This document shows positions 8,975-18,369 of a stretch of DNA of 64,000 nt, piece by piece. The position numbers were made by a program, and so were the translations under genes. The stretch is from Bacteroidales bacterium (GTDB lineage Bacteria > Bacteroidota > Bacteroidia > Bacteroidales > B18-G4). The number at the start of each line of letters is the position of its first letter. The stretch's first letter is position 1. The stretch spans positions 51,606 through 115,605 of the forward strand of contig JAGYLD010000001.1 of NCBI GenBank assembly GCA_018401355.1, written 5' to 3'. The notes beneath the pieces were generated by a model, which was given only the letters and a program-made list of their open reading frames with translations, had not been told where the DNA came from and did no database searches.

Positions 8975-10261
8975 ATGGCCAGGTTTGAATTAATTATGCC
9001 CAAGATGGGCGAAAGCATTATTGAAGCAACAATTACCAAATGGTTAAAGCAAGCCGGTGATACGGTTGAAGATGATGACCCAATTGTTGAAATCGCCACA
9101 GACAAGGTAGATTCAGAAATCCCATCTCCTGTGGAAGGTAAAATTACCGAGGTACTCTATAAGGAAGGAGATACAGTTGCTGTAGGAAAAGTCATTGCTT
9201 ACATCCAAACTGAAGGGGAGGAATCGGGAGAAAGCGATGTGCCAGCTAAAGAGGAAGCCCCTCAGGAACAAAATCAGGATTTGCCAAAAACTGAATCAGA
9301 ACCTGCCAAAAAGGAAGACTACAGTAAGTCGGAACGCTTTTATTCACCTCTAGTAAAAAATATTGCCAGAAAAGAAAATATTTCTTATGAAGAGCTTGAG
9401 TCAATAAAAGGGACCGGAAAAGATGGCAGGGTAACCAAACAGGATATCCTCGATTACCTTAGTGACAGGCCGGCAGCAGACAGGAAAGATTCTCCCACGG
9501 CAGCTCCTGCCCAAAAAGGCAGCATCGAACAACCGGAAGTATCTGCCGGAGAGGAAGATGAAATCATTGAAATGGACCGTATGCGAAAGCTCATTGCGGA
9601 CCATATGGTGATGTCCAAACAGATTTCTCCTCATGTCACCTCTTTTATTGAAGCAGATGTTACTTCTATTGTCAACTGGAGAAATAAAGTTAAAGATTCA
9701 TTCCTCGCCAGGGAAAAGCAAAAAATCACCTTTACGCCAATTTTTATTGAAGCTGCAGCCAGAGTTCTCAGGGAGTACCCAAGGATCAATGCCTCAGTTG
9801 ACGGAACAAGCATAATTCTCAGAAAGAACATCAATATAGGAATGGCAACAGCTTTGCCTAATGGAAACCTTATCGTACCTGTGATCCAAAAAGTAGATCA
9901 GAAAAACCTTCTGGGGATCACAAAAGACGTTAACGACCTGGCAGCAAGGGCCAGGGATAATAAGTTAAATCCTGAGGAAATACAGGGTGGTACCTTTACA
10001 GTAACCAATTTTGGTTCATTCGACAGCATTACAGGCACCCCCATCATAAATCAACCGCAGGTTGCCATCCTTGGCATCGGTGCCATCAGAAAAAAACCTG
10101 TTGTCATTGAAACCCCACAGGGTGATATGATAGGAATTCGACATATGATGATCCTGTCCCTGGCTTATGACCACAGGATTGTAGATGGTGCTCTTGGTGG
10201 TATGTACCTTAAGCGCCTTAAAGAAGTCATTGAGAATTTTGATGTAAATCAAACCATTTAA
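8975..10261 (+). CDS. 2-oxo acid dehydrogenase E2 (dihydrolipoamide acyltransferase)
   Basis: Lipoyl domain with VEIATDKVDSEIPSP, peripheral-subunit-binding domain SPLVKNIARKENISYEELESIKGTGKDGRVTKQDI, and catalytic AYDHRIVDGALGG. Confidence 0.95.
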   Translation: MARFELIMPKMGESIIEATITKWLKQAGDTVEDDDPIVEIATDKVDSEIPSPVEGKITEVLYKEGDTVAVGKVIAYIQTEGEESGESDVPAKEEAPQEQNQDLPKTESEPAKKEDYSKSERFYSPLVKNIARKENISYEELESIKGTGKDGRVTKQDILDYLSDRPAADRKDSPTAAPAQKGSIEQPEVSAGEEDEIIEMDRMRKLIADHMVMSKQISPHVTSFIEADVTSIVNWRNKVKDSFLAREKQKITFTPIFIEAAARVLREYPRINASVDGTSIILRKNINIGMATALPNGNLIVPVIQKVDQKNLLGITKDVNDLAARARDNKLNPEEIQGGTFTVTNFGSFDSITGTPIINQPQVAILGIGAIRKKPVVIETPQGDMIGIRHMMILSLAYDHRIVDGALGGMYLKRLKEVIENFDVNQTI

Positions 10262-10296
10262 TTCACTAGTTCTTAACCTCAAAAAGCTATTAACCC

Positions 10297-11121
10297 ATGC
10301 AGTTGAACCTCACCCGCCCACTGGCCTTTCTCGACATTGAAAGTACAGGGGTTAAGGTCGCGTCAGACAGGATTATCGAAATTTGTATTCTTAAAGTCAT
10401 GCCTGAAGGCGAAGAAACAGTTAAAACCTACCTCATAAACCCGGGCATTCCCATACCGCCGGAATCAACCAAATTCCACGGCATTGTTGATGCAGACGTA
10501 AAGGACAAGCCTACCTTCAAAGACATCGCACACGAACTTTTTCAACTGCTGGGGAATGCAGACCTTGCAGGGTATAATTCCAATAAGTTTGATATTCCTA
10601 TTCTCATTGAAGAGTTTCTTCGTGCAGAAATAAACTTTGATGTTAAAAACAGACACCTGGTCGACGTTCAAAACATCTTTCATAAAATGGAACCACGGAC
10701 CCTCTTCGCAGCCTATCGTTTTTACTGTAAGAAAGAGCTTGTTGATGCACACACCGCTGAGGCAGATACCAAAGCCACCTATGAAATCCTCAAAGCCCAG
10801 CTTGATATGTACGACGGAGTTGAATATGTTGACCAGGAAGGAAATAAATCCAAGCCTGTGGTAAATAGCGTCAAAGCCTTACATGATTTTTCAATACAAT
10901 CTCACTTTGCAGACCTTGTCGGGCATATTGTATACAACGACAAAGGGACGGAAGTATTTAATTTTGGCAAGCACAAAAGTAAACCTGTTGAAGAAGTATT
11001 TCAGAAAGAACCGCAGTATTACGACTGGATGATGAAAGCAGAATTCCCATTATCCACCAAAAACGTGATTACAGCAATCAAATTGAGGGGATTCAACAAA
11101 GGATCCATCAATTTTCAATAA
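10297..11121 (+). CDS. 3'-5' exonuclease, DnaQ/DEDD-like
   Basis: LAFLDIESTGVKVASDRIIEICIL (ExoI) and VDAHTAEADTKATYEIL (ExoIII). Confidence 0.9.
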   Translation: MQLNLTRPLAFLDIESTGVKVASDRIIEICILKVMPEGEETVKTYLINPGIPIPPESTKFHGIVDADVKDKPTFKDIAHELFQLLGNADLAGYNSNKFDIPILIEEFLRAEINFDVKNRHLVDVQNIFHKMEPRTLFAAYRFYCKKELVDAHTAEADTKATYEILKAQLDMYDGVEYVDQEGNKSKPVVNSVKALHDFSIQSHFADLVGHIVYNDKGTEVFNFGKHKSKPVEEVFQKEPQYYDWMMKAEFPLSTKNVITAIKLRGFNKGSINFQ

Positions 11122-11129
11122 TAATAAAT

Positions 11130-12746
11130 ATGGATTTAAACCGATTTTTCCCGACTGAAAACGAAATCCCGGCACAACATGCGCTGGATGGATTTATTGA
11201 ACAACAGGAGTACCTAATCAATGGCAAAATTTCGTCCTGGGATGGTCCATTTCAGGAAGTCCTCTCCCCAATTTGCGTGGAAGGGGATGACGGGAAAATT
11301 CGACAACAAGCACTTGGTCACTACCCTTTGCTTTCTGAAAAAGAAGCCATTCAAGCCCTTGAGGCAGCCACCGGTGCATACAACAATGGCATGGGAACCT
11401 GGCCTACCATGAATGTTCAGGACAGGATCCGTCATGTCGAAGATTTCACGCTTCGAATGCAGGAAAATCGAAAGGAAGTTGTTAAACTATTGATGTGGGA
11501 GATTGGGAAATCATATCAGGATTCAACCAAGGAATTTGACAGGACCGTCGAATACATAAGAGATACCATTGATGCCTTGAAAACCCTCGATCGAAATTCA
11601 AGCCGGTTTCAAATCGAACAGGGAGTGATCGGACAGATACGTCGTGCCCCTTTGGGAGTAGTTTTATGTATGGGTCCCTATAATTATCCGCTGAACGAAA
11701 CATTCACAACTCTTATTCCAGCCCTGATCATGGGAAACACGGTGATCTTTAAACCACCCAAGTATGGTGTTCTACTTCACCGCCCATTGCTTCAGGCTTT
11801 CAGGGATTCTTTCCCGCCCGGGGTTGTGAATACGGTTTATGGTGACGGAAAGATCGTCATTGGACCTCTTATGAAATCAGGAAAAATTGATGTTCTTGCC
11901 TTTATTGGCTCAAGCCGCGTTGCCGACATACTAAAAAAACAACATCCAAGTCCGCACAGACTAAGAAGCATCCTGGGACTGGAAGCAAAAAATGCTGCCA
12001 TTGTGCTGCCTGACACAGATATTGAACTGGCTGTCAATGAGTGCTTACTTGGAGCACTTTCATACAATGGGCAACGATGTACCGCATTAAAGATACTTTT
12101 CCTGCATGAGGAAATACAGGAGACCTTCCTGGAAAAATTCAATGCCAAACTGGAAAAGATTAAAACCGGAATGCCATGGGAAGATGGCGTGAAAATAACC
12201 CCGCTCCCTTCAACAGAAACTGTGGATTACATGAATGAACTCGTTGATGACGCCAGAAATTATGGGGCTGAAATATTAAACTCTGAAGGAGGAAAATCAA
12301 TTATGACTTTTTTCTTTCCTGCTTTGGTCTATCCGGTGAATGATAAAATGAAATTATATCATGAAGAACAATTCGGGCCTATAGTTCCTGCACTATCATT
12401 CAAAAACCTCGAAGAACCGCTTGAATATATACGTCAGTCGAATTACGGACAGCAGCTCAGCATCTTTGGAAGCAAGCCGGAAAGAATCGCCCGCCTGATT
12501 GATCCGTTGGTTAACCAGGTTTGCAGGGTGAACATCAACAGCCAATGTCAGCGAGGACCTGATACATTCCCATTTACAGGAAGAAAAGATTCCGCAGAAG
12601 GCACCTTGTCAGTATCCGATGCTTTGCGGGTATTCTCCATTCGAACATTGGTAGCAGCAAAATCCACAGATGCCAACAAAAGCATTATTTCAAGTATTGT
12701 GAAGGAGAGAGAATCCAATTTTCTATCAACAGATTTTATTTTTTAA
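11130..12746 (+). CDS. gapN: NADP-dependent glyceraldehyde-3-phosphate dehydrogenase-like aldehyde dehydrogenase
   Basis: ALDH fold with GLEAKNAAIVLPDTD and catalytic NGQRCTALK. Overall architecture is GapN-like. Confidence 0.8.
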   Translation: MDLNRFFPTENEIPAQHALDGFIEQQEYLINGKISSWDGPFQEVLSPICVEGDDGKIRQQALGHYPLLSEKEAIQALEAATGAYNNGMGTWPTMNVQDRIRHVEDFTLRMQENRKEVVKLLMWEIGKSYQDSTKEFDRTVEYIRDTIDALKTLDRNSSRFQIEQGVIGQIRRAPLGVVLCMGPYNYPLNETFTTLIPALIMGNTVIFKPPKYGVLLHRPLLQAFRDSFPPGVVNTVYGDGKIVIGPLMKSGKIDVLAFIGSSRVADILKKQHPSPHRLRSILGLEAKNAAIVLPDTDIELAVNECLLGALSYNGQRCTALKILFLHEEIQETFLEKFNAKLEKIKTGMPWEDGVKITPLPSTETVDYMNELVDDARNYGAEILNSEGGKSIMTFFFPALVYPVNDKMKLYHEEQFGPIVPALSFKNLEEPLEYIRQSNYGQQLSIFGSKPERIARLIDPLVNQVCRVNINSQCQRGPDTFPFTGRKDSAEGTLSVSDALRVFSIRTLVAAKSTDANKSIISSIVKERESNFLSTDFIF

Positions 12747-12751
12747 CAGAG

Positions 12752-13417
12752 ATGAAAAAGTACTTATTTATCTCATTGCTTGTCCTGGCAGGAACACTCA
12801 CCCTGGCTCAGGACAGCCTGTTTTTTGTGTTTCTGAATACCAATCCCGACCGTTATGTACTCAGTCAGGATTCAGTAAATAAATTGCAAGAAGGACATAT
12901 AGCAAATATTGAAAAATTACATGATGAAGGGAAGCTATTGGCTGCAGGCTCTTTGGATGGAGGGGGTGGTATTTTTATTCTCAAAGCGCAATCATTTGAT
13001 AAAGTAAATGATTATATAAAAACCGATCCTGCCATTCAGGCAAACAGGTTCATCCTTGAAAAGTTCCCTGCAAAAATAAAATATGGTGAACTATGCAAAG
13101 TAGCTGATGAATATAATTTGGGTAGTTTTGCCTTCATTCGCCTCTCCCCTTTTCCTGTTGAAATTGACCTTGGCAAAACAAGCAAGGAAATAAATCAAGA
13201 ACATTTGCATTATTGGAGAAATATTGATGACTCAACTAGCTTACTGCTTGAAATTGAATTCATCAACAACAATGGAGGCGTCATGTTCATAAACACCGGG
13301 GATGTTAAACATGCAGAAAACATTTTTCAGGATGACCCCTACATACTATTCAAAAAATACGCATATGAGATAAAGCCTTTGTGGATTGCTGAAGAAACTT
13401 TTTGTATTTCGCAGTAA
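12752..13417 (+). CDS. Secreted protein with YciI-like domain
   Basis: Signal peptide, then DSLFFVFLNTNPDR...HIANIEKLHDEGKLLAAGSLDGGGGIFIL. Confidence 0.65.
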   Translation: MKKYLFISLLVLAGTLTLAQDSLFFVFLNTNPDRYVLSQDSVNKLQEGHIANIEKLHDEGKLLAAGSLDGGGGIFILKAQSFDKVNDYIKTDPAIQANRFILEKFPAKIKYGELCKVADEYNLGSFAFIRLSPFPVEIDLGKTSKEINQEHLHYWRNIDDSTSLLLEIEFINNNGGVMFINTGDVKHAENIFQDDPYILFKKYAYEIKPLWIAEETFCISQ

Positions 13418-13452
13418 AATTCATTATATTTATAGATTAAAAATCCATAGTT

Positions 13453-14067
13453 ATGAAAATCATATGCATTGGAAGAAATTATATAGATCATGCAAAGGAA
13501 CTAAATAGTTCAATTCCGGAAGAACCTGTTTTCTTCCTGAAACCCGATTCCTCTCTGCTTATTCGAAACAGACCCTTTTATTATCCTGACTTTTCACAGG
13601 ACGTTCATTATGAACTCGAGCTGGTGCTAAGAATCAGCCGTGTAGGAAAAAATATCAAAGAAGAGTATGCCAATTCCTACTTTGATGCCATCAACATAGG
13701 AATTGATTTTACAGCACGTGACATTCAAAGAAAATGCATAAAAAACGGTTTACCATGGGAAGTAGCCAAAGCATTTGACAGATCTGCTGTTATTGGAGAT
13801 GAGTTTATTCCAAGAGAAAGCTTCAGCAACCTTGATAAGATCAATTTCCACCTTGATATCAATGGTAAGACTGTTCAAGAAGGCAATTCTGGTAATATGA
13901 TCTTCAATTTTGCCAAGCTCATCGTTCACATCTCACAATTCATGACATTGAAGATGGGTGATCTGATATACACCGGAACACCTGCGGGCGTTGGACCTGT
14001 TAATATCGGGGATCGACTGGAGGGTTATTTGAATGGTGAAAAAATCATTGACTTTAAAGTAAAATAA
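13453..14067 (+). CDS. Fumarylacetoacetate hydrolase (FAH) family protein
   Basis: MKIICIGRNYIDHAKEL...HYELELVLRI...GDLIYTGTPAGVGPVNIGDRLEG. Confidence 0.95.
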   Translation: MKIICIGRNYIDHAKELNSSIPEEPVFFLKPDSSLLIRNRPFYYPDFSQDVHYELELVLRISRVGKNIKEEYANSYFDAINIGIDFTARDIQRKCIKNGLPWEVAKAFDRSAVIGDEFIPRESFSNLDKINFHLDINGKTVQEGNSGNMIFNFAKLIVHISQFMTLKMGDLIYTGTPAGVGPVNIGDRLEGYLNGEKIIDFKVK

Positions 14068-14093
14068 GAATTACTCTTTTTAGAAATATTTTC

Positions 14094-14387
14094 TTATTTA
14101 AAGACGATATTCTCAATTACATCTTTTCCCATTTTTTTATTCAATGAACGGATGATCCTTGTCCGTGACATATTAAGTTCATTGCGTAAGGCTGGCGAAT
14201 CAACAGATACGTATAAAGTTTTATACTTTACATAAAGATTTATAGTATGCTTATTTACCATTGGGCCGGCGACATCTTCCCAATTATGCATCAACGCCAC
14301 CTCATCTAGCTTGTTTTCAAGCCTGAACCGTTTCAAGAATTCCCGGATGGCTTCCCCAATGGTTTGTTCATTTGATTTCCTCATCAT
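14094..14387 (-). CDS. DUF721 (DciA-like) domain protein
   Basis: Short protein with VAGPMVNKHTINLYVKYKTLYVSVDSPALRNELNMSRTRIIRSLNKKMGKDVI. Adjacent to recF. Confidence 0.85.
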   Translation of the reverse strand: MMRKSNEQTIGEAIREFLKRFRLENKLDEVALMHNWEDVAGPMVNKHTINLYVKYKTLYVSVDSPALRNELNMSRTRIIRSLNKKMGKDVIENIVFK

Positions 14388-15508
14388 TATTCACTTCCAT
14401 TAGGTATTTCATATGCTTTGCCATCAACAACTTCAAAAATCTTATGATCAATGTCAACCTTTTTAAACAACTTTTCAATCCTTTTTTTTTGGGTATCAGT
14501 GATAAAAACCTGACCAAAACTGTCCATACTTACCAGATCAATGATTTGCTCCACCCTTTGATCATCCAGTTTATCAAAAATATCATCAAACAACAGAATC
14601 GGTTTAAAACCCTTTATATTTTTCGTGTATTCAAATTGTGCAAGCTTGACGGCAATGACAAAAGATTTTTGCTGACCCTGGGATCCAAATTTCTTTAATG
14701 GGAACTTATTAATAAGAAACTCCAGATCATCTTTATGTATTCCGCATGTTGTATACCTGACAGCCATATCCTTATCAACAGAGGCAGCAAGCAATTCTTC
14801 GAAGTCCCTGTCATGAAGCTGGGACTGGTATCTGATATCCACATCTTCCCTGCTTCCTGAAATAAACTTAAAATAATATTTAAAAACGGGAATAAAGGCC
14901 TCAAGGAATACTTCCCTTACCTTGAAAATCTGCTTTCCAAGTTCAGCAAGCTTAAGATCCCAGATTTCAAGTGAGTTCCTGTCAAAATAATTGTTTTCTG
15001 AAAAAATCTTTAATAAAGCATTTCGTTGCTGCAAGCTTTTATTGTAATTGATCAGGGATTCCAGGTATATTTTATCAAATTGAGAAATTACTGAATCAAT
15101 ATACTTTCTGCGCATTTCGCTTCCTTCATTGATCAAATCCCGGTCATAAGGTGAGATCATAACCAATGGAAACAAGCCTATATGATCAGCCAACCTGTCA
15201 TAATCCTTTTTGTTAAGCCGGAACTGCTTTTTATGATTGAGCTTCTGTATACAACTGATCTTATCACTCCGATCAACATTTTTATTATATATACCGTGAA
15301 TTGCAAAAAATGACTGATCATGTCTGATATTCTGGGTGTCAACAGGGTTAAAATAACTTTTACAAAACGACAAATAATGGATCGCATCCAGGAGGTTTGT
15401 CTTCCCAACTCCATTGTTTCCAACGAAACAATTCACCTTGCTCGAAAACAGCAGCTCCCCTGCATCGTAGTTCTTAAAATTGCTGATGTTTAATTTATTT
15501 AAATACAT
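14387..15508 (-). CDS. recF: DNA replication/repair protein RecF
   Basis: MYLNKLNISNFKNYDAGELLFSSKVNCFVGNNGVGKTNLLDAIHYLSFCKS and FGSQGQQKSFVIAVKLAQ. Confidence 0.96.
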   Translation of the reverse strand: MYLNKLNISNFKNYDAGELLFSSKVNCFVGNNGVGKTNLLDAIHYLSFCKSYFNPVDTQNIRHDQSFFAIHGIYNKNVDRSDKISCIQKLNHKKQFRLNKKDYDRLADHIGLFPLVMISPYDRDLINEGSEMRRKYIDSVISQFDKIYLESLINYNKSLQQRNALLKIFSENNYFDRNSLEIWDLKLAELGKQIFKVREVFLEAFIPVFKYYFKFISGSREDVDIRYQSQLHDRDFEELLAASVDKDMAVRYTTCGIHKDDLEFLINKFPLKKFGSQGQQKSFVIAVKLAQFEYTKNIKGFKPILLFDDIFDKLDDQRVEQIIDLVSMDSFGQVFITDTQKKRIEKLFKKVDIDHKIFEVVDGKAYEIPNGSE

Positions 15509-15510
15509 TT

Positions 15511-16380
15511 TCAGTAGCTCCTGATTTTTTCTGCAATTTTTTTCATGAGCCAGGTTGGCGTTGAAGTAGCTCCACTGACTCCGACTTTTTCGACACTCCT
15601 GAAATCATCAGGATTTAAATCTGATTCAGACGACACCCAGATGCTATTCTCATTGGCACGCTTACAAACAGAATAAAGAAACTTACCATTGGAGCTCTTC
15701 CGACCGCTTACAAAAACCATAACATCGTGCTTGCCTGCAAATGCCTTTAACCCTTCAACACGGTTAGCCACTTTCCCACATACAGATTTATGAATTTTAT
15801 ATTCCTTGTTGTTTGCTTTAAGAAGATTTTGTTCAATTTTCCCGGCTATTTCATCATAATGCCCCTTATCCATGGTTGTCTGTGAGAATAGTTGCAAAGG
15901 CTTCGCAAAGTCAATTCTCTGCAAATCTTCATCTTCTAAAACAACAATGGCATTATTTTCTGTCTGGCCATTGAGTCCAATAACTTCAGGATGATTCTTT
16001 TTACCAAAAATGACAACACACCCATTTTTCTTTTTCATTTCCTGAAAGGCCTTCCTGATCCTTTCCTGCAATTTAAGCACCACAGGACATGTGGCATCTT
16101 CAAGGTCCACATGATGGTCTTCAACCAGCTTATAAGTTTCAGGAGGCTCACCATGTGCCCTGATGAGAAGTTTCTCAAATGTAGCATCTTTGATCTCATC
16201 ATGGGTGATGGTTACAAGCCCTTTCCTTTCTAACCTTTTTAGCTCCTCTTCATTATGGACCAATTCACCGAGGCATAATATGCGTCCATCTTTAGCGAGT
16301 ATTTCTTCAGCTTTTTCAATGGCAGAAACAACACCCGGACAAAATCCGGCATCAGGATCAATTTCTATAAGCCTTTTCAT
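15511..16380 (-). CDS. ispH: 4-hydroxy-3-methylbut-2-enyl diphosphate reductase
   Basis: DPDAGFCPGVVSAIEKAEEIL, DATCPVVLK, VSGATSTPTWL. Confidence 0.96.
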   Translation of the reverse strand: MKRLIEIDPDAGFCPGVVSAIEKAEEILAKDGRILCLGELVHNEEELKRLERKGLVTITHDEIKDATFEKLLIRAHGEPPETYKLVEDHHVDLEDATCPVVLKLQERIRKAFQEMKKKNGCVVIFGKKNHPEVIGLNGQTENNAIVVLEDEDLQRIDFAKPLQLFSQTTMDKGHYDEIAGKIEQNLLKANNKEYKIHKSVCGKVANRVEGLKAFAGKHDVMVFVSGRKSSNGKFLYSVCKRANENSIWVSSESDLNPDDFRSVEKVGVSGATSTPTWLMKKIAEKIRSY

Positions 16381-16451
16381 AAACTGTAAAAATACAAAGA
16401 TTAGACTTCAGCAAGGAAGCACATGAAAGAAACATATTAAAATTCTCAAAA

Positions 16452-17522
16452 CTAATTGGCTTTACTAAAATCAGACAGATTTGTTGTGATGGTAATAAAA
16501 TTGGGAGAACCTGCAAGATGATATCTCGAACGGGAATAGCTGAAGTGAAATTTTGATATCCGGAGACCAATACCCCAGGAAATTCCCACAGTTGAAGCCT
16601 TGTTATCAACTTTCATTTCCTGTCTCCTCTGATAATTATAACCCATTCTGAAGCTCAGGAAATCCGTGATATTAAGCTCTCCTCCAACTACAATATGGCG
16701 CATGGCTTCATCGGCCGCTTTTTCAATCCAGGATTTTTCACTTTTTGTTCCTGTGATCGGATCAATACTCTCCTGCTCTTCTATTGGATCTGTATACCTG
16801 AGATCCCATCTTTCAAGATGGTTCAGCAACACAGAAAACCTGAATGGCAGGTGCTTAAGCCCTTTGGAAACACCCAGTTGCATTTCAAAAGGCAGTGGTT
16901 CATTGTTGCTTCCATTGTATGCTTTAAGCTGATAACCAATATTCCGGGCAATCAAGGAAACCGTAAAATCAGATTCTTCCTTGATATAGGACCCTGCAAC
17001 ATCTACAGCCAAACCATAAGATGTATACTCATCAAAACCGGAATATATCAATTTTATATCTGAACCAATTGTAAAATTGGGGTGCAATCTTCTTCCCCAG
17101 CCTATATTCAAGGCAAGCTCGGAAGCAGTAAATTCACCTTGCTGTATACCCGATGCATCAGCCTTTTTAAATCTACCGTAGTTGATAAATTGCATGGTAG
17201 CTGCAAAACTTCCCACTTTTTCAAAGTTTCGTGAGTAAGCAGCAAACCCATAATTGATATCAGAAAAATAATCAATAAAACTCAGGCCGATGCTATTATT
17301 CATCTCAGGTGAGATCAAAGAAGGATTATTAACGGCAAGCGTAATGTCATGATCATATATGGCAAGGAAGTTCCCCCCCAGTGATGCAACCCTGGCCGAA
17401 TTGGGCAAATTTAAAAATTCATAGGTATTGTCGCCTCCTATTTGGCTGTTTCCCCTTCCGGGAATAAACAATAAAACAATTATGGAAACAAGCAGGTAAA
17501 TATCGATCCTTTTCACATGCAT
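16452..17522 (-). CDS. porQ: Type IX secretion system-associated PorQ-like protein
   Basis: Signal peptide, GGDNTYEFLNLPNSARVASLGGNFLAIYDHDITLAVNNPSLISPEMNNSIGLSF, beta-barrel type repeats. Confidence 0.82.
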   Translation of the reverse strand: MHVKRIDIYLLVSIIVLLFIPGRGNSQIGGDNTYEFLNLPNSARVASLGGNFLAIYDHDITLAVNNPSLISPEMNNSIGLSFIDYFSDINYGFAAYSRNFEKVGSFAATMQFINYGRFKKADASGIQQGEFTASELALNIGWGRRLHPNFTIGSDIKLIYSGFDEYTSYGLAVDVAGSYIKEESDFTVSLIARNIGYQLKAYNGSNNEPLPFEMQLGVSKGLKHLPFRFSVLLNHLERWDLRYTDPIEEQESIDPITGTKSEKSWIEKAADEAMRHIVVGGELNITDFLSFRMGYNYQRRQEMKVDNKASTVGISWGIGLRISKFHFSYSRSRYHLAGSPNFITITTNLSDFSKAN

Positions 17523-17597
17523 CTTTTTATTGGTCTAACTATGTAGTAACACTAAAGCAAACGACATCGAATTCCGAATATTATTCATGGGTGAAGA

Positions 17598-18314
17598 TCA
17601 GTCAATCTTTTTAACTCGACCAGAACCATTGATATTGGTTTTAATTCCCGGAGTTCCCTTATAATAGACATCACCACTTCCGGAAATATTTATATCTAAA
17701 TATTTAGAAGTATACAACTTACAGTTGCCCGATCCTGAAACATCGACATCGGCTTCCCGGGCCAGGAGATTATAGCCATAAAAATCACCTGAACCACTAA
17801 TGGATACATCCAGCTCCACTGTTTTACCAGCAATGTCTATTTCACCTGAACCAGCAATGTCAGCATCTATCTCATTCATATCAACCTCCAGCATCATCTG
17901 TCCGGAACCGTTGACATCAAGCTCAAGTTCATTTCCATTTATCTCACGTTTCGTTATAACAATTCCTGAACCACCAATCTCAATTTCTTCAATTTCAGGC
18001 ATTGACAGGAATATTGTAATCGGTTCAGTATCCCAATTGCAAACACCTTTACTATGAATATGGAGCATATCCCCACGGACTTCTGTAATGATGGCATCAA
18101 GGACATTTTCCTGTGCTTCTATCTTTACACCGAAATCAGAATCCTGTTCAAGAACAATCCTCGCATGAATTCCAAGACTTATACCGGAAAATCCTTGTAT
18201 GCTTCTCTTTTCTATAACATAATCACCCTCACCTTTAAGGTAAACGCAATCACAAGAAGATAAGATTAATAAGAAAATGAAGGACGATAATAAAACAACT
18301 GTTGCTTTTTTCAT
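17598..18314 (-). CDS. Head GIN domain (DUF2807) lipoprotein
   Basis: Lipobox LSSCDC and repeated GSGxxxxxx(D/V)xxSGSG beta-helix motifs. Confidence 0.88.
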   Translation of the reverse strand: MKKATVVLLSSFIFLLILSSCDCVYLKGEGDYVIEKRSIQGFSGISLGIHARIVLEQDSDFGVKIEAQENVLDAIITEVRGDMLHIHSKGVCNWDTEPITIFLSMPEIEEIEIGGSGIVITKREINGNELELDVNGSGQMMLEVDMNEIDADIAGSGEIDIAGKTVELDVSISGSGDFYGYNLLAREADVDVSGSGNCKLYTSKYLDINISGSGDVYYKGTPGIKTNINGSGRVKKID

Positions 18315-18369
18315 AATGCAGGAATTTATTTATACAATATTACAAAATTCCTGCTTCCTGATTTCCAAA

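Noticed and set aside
16666-17063. Plus-strand ORFs inside porQ, and similar antisense ORFs over aconitase, ftsK and the TonB receptor
   Set aside because: Fully contained antisense in well-supported genes; no recognisable protein features.
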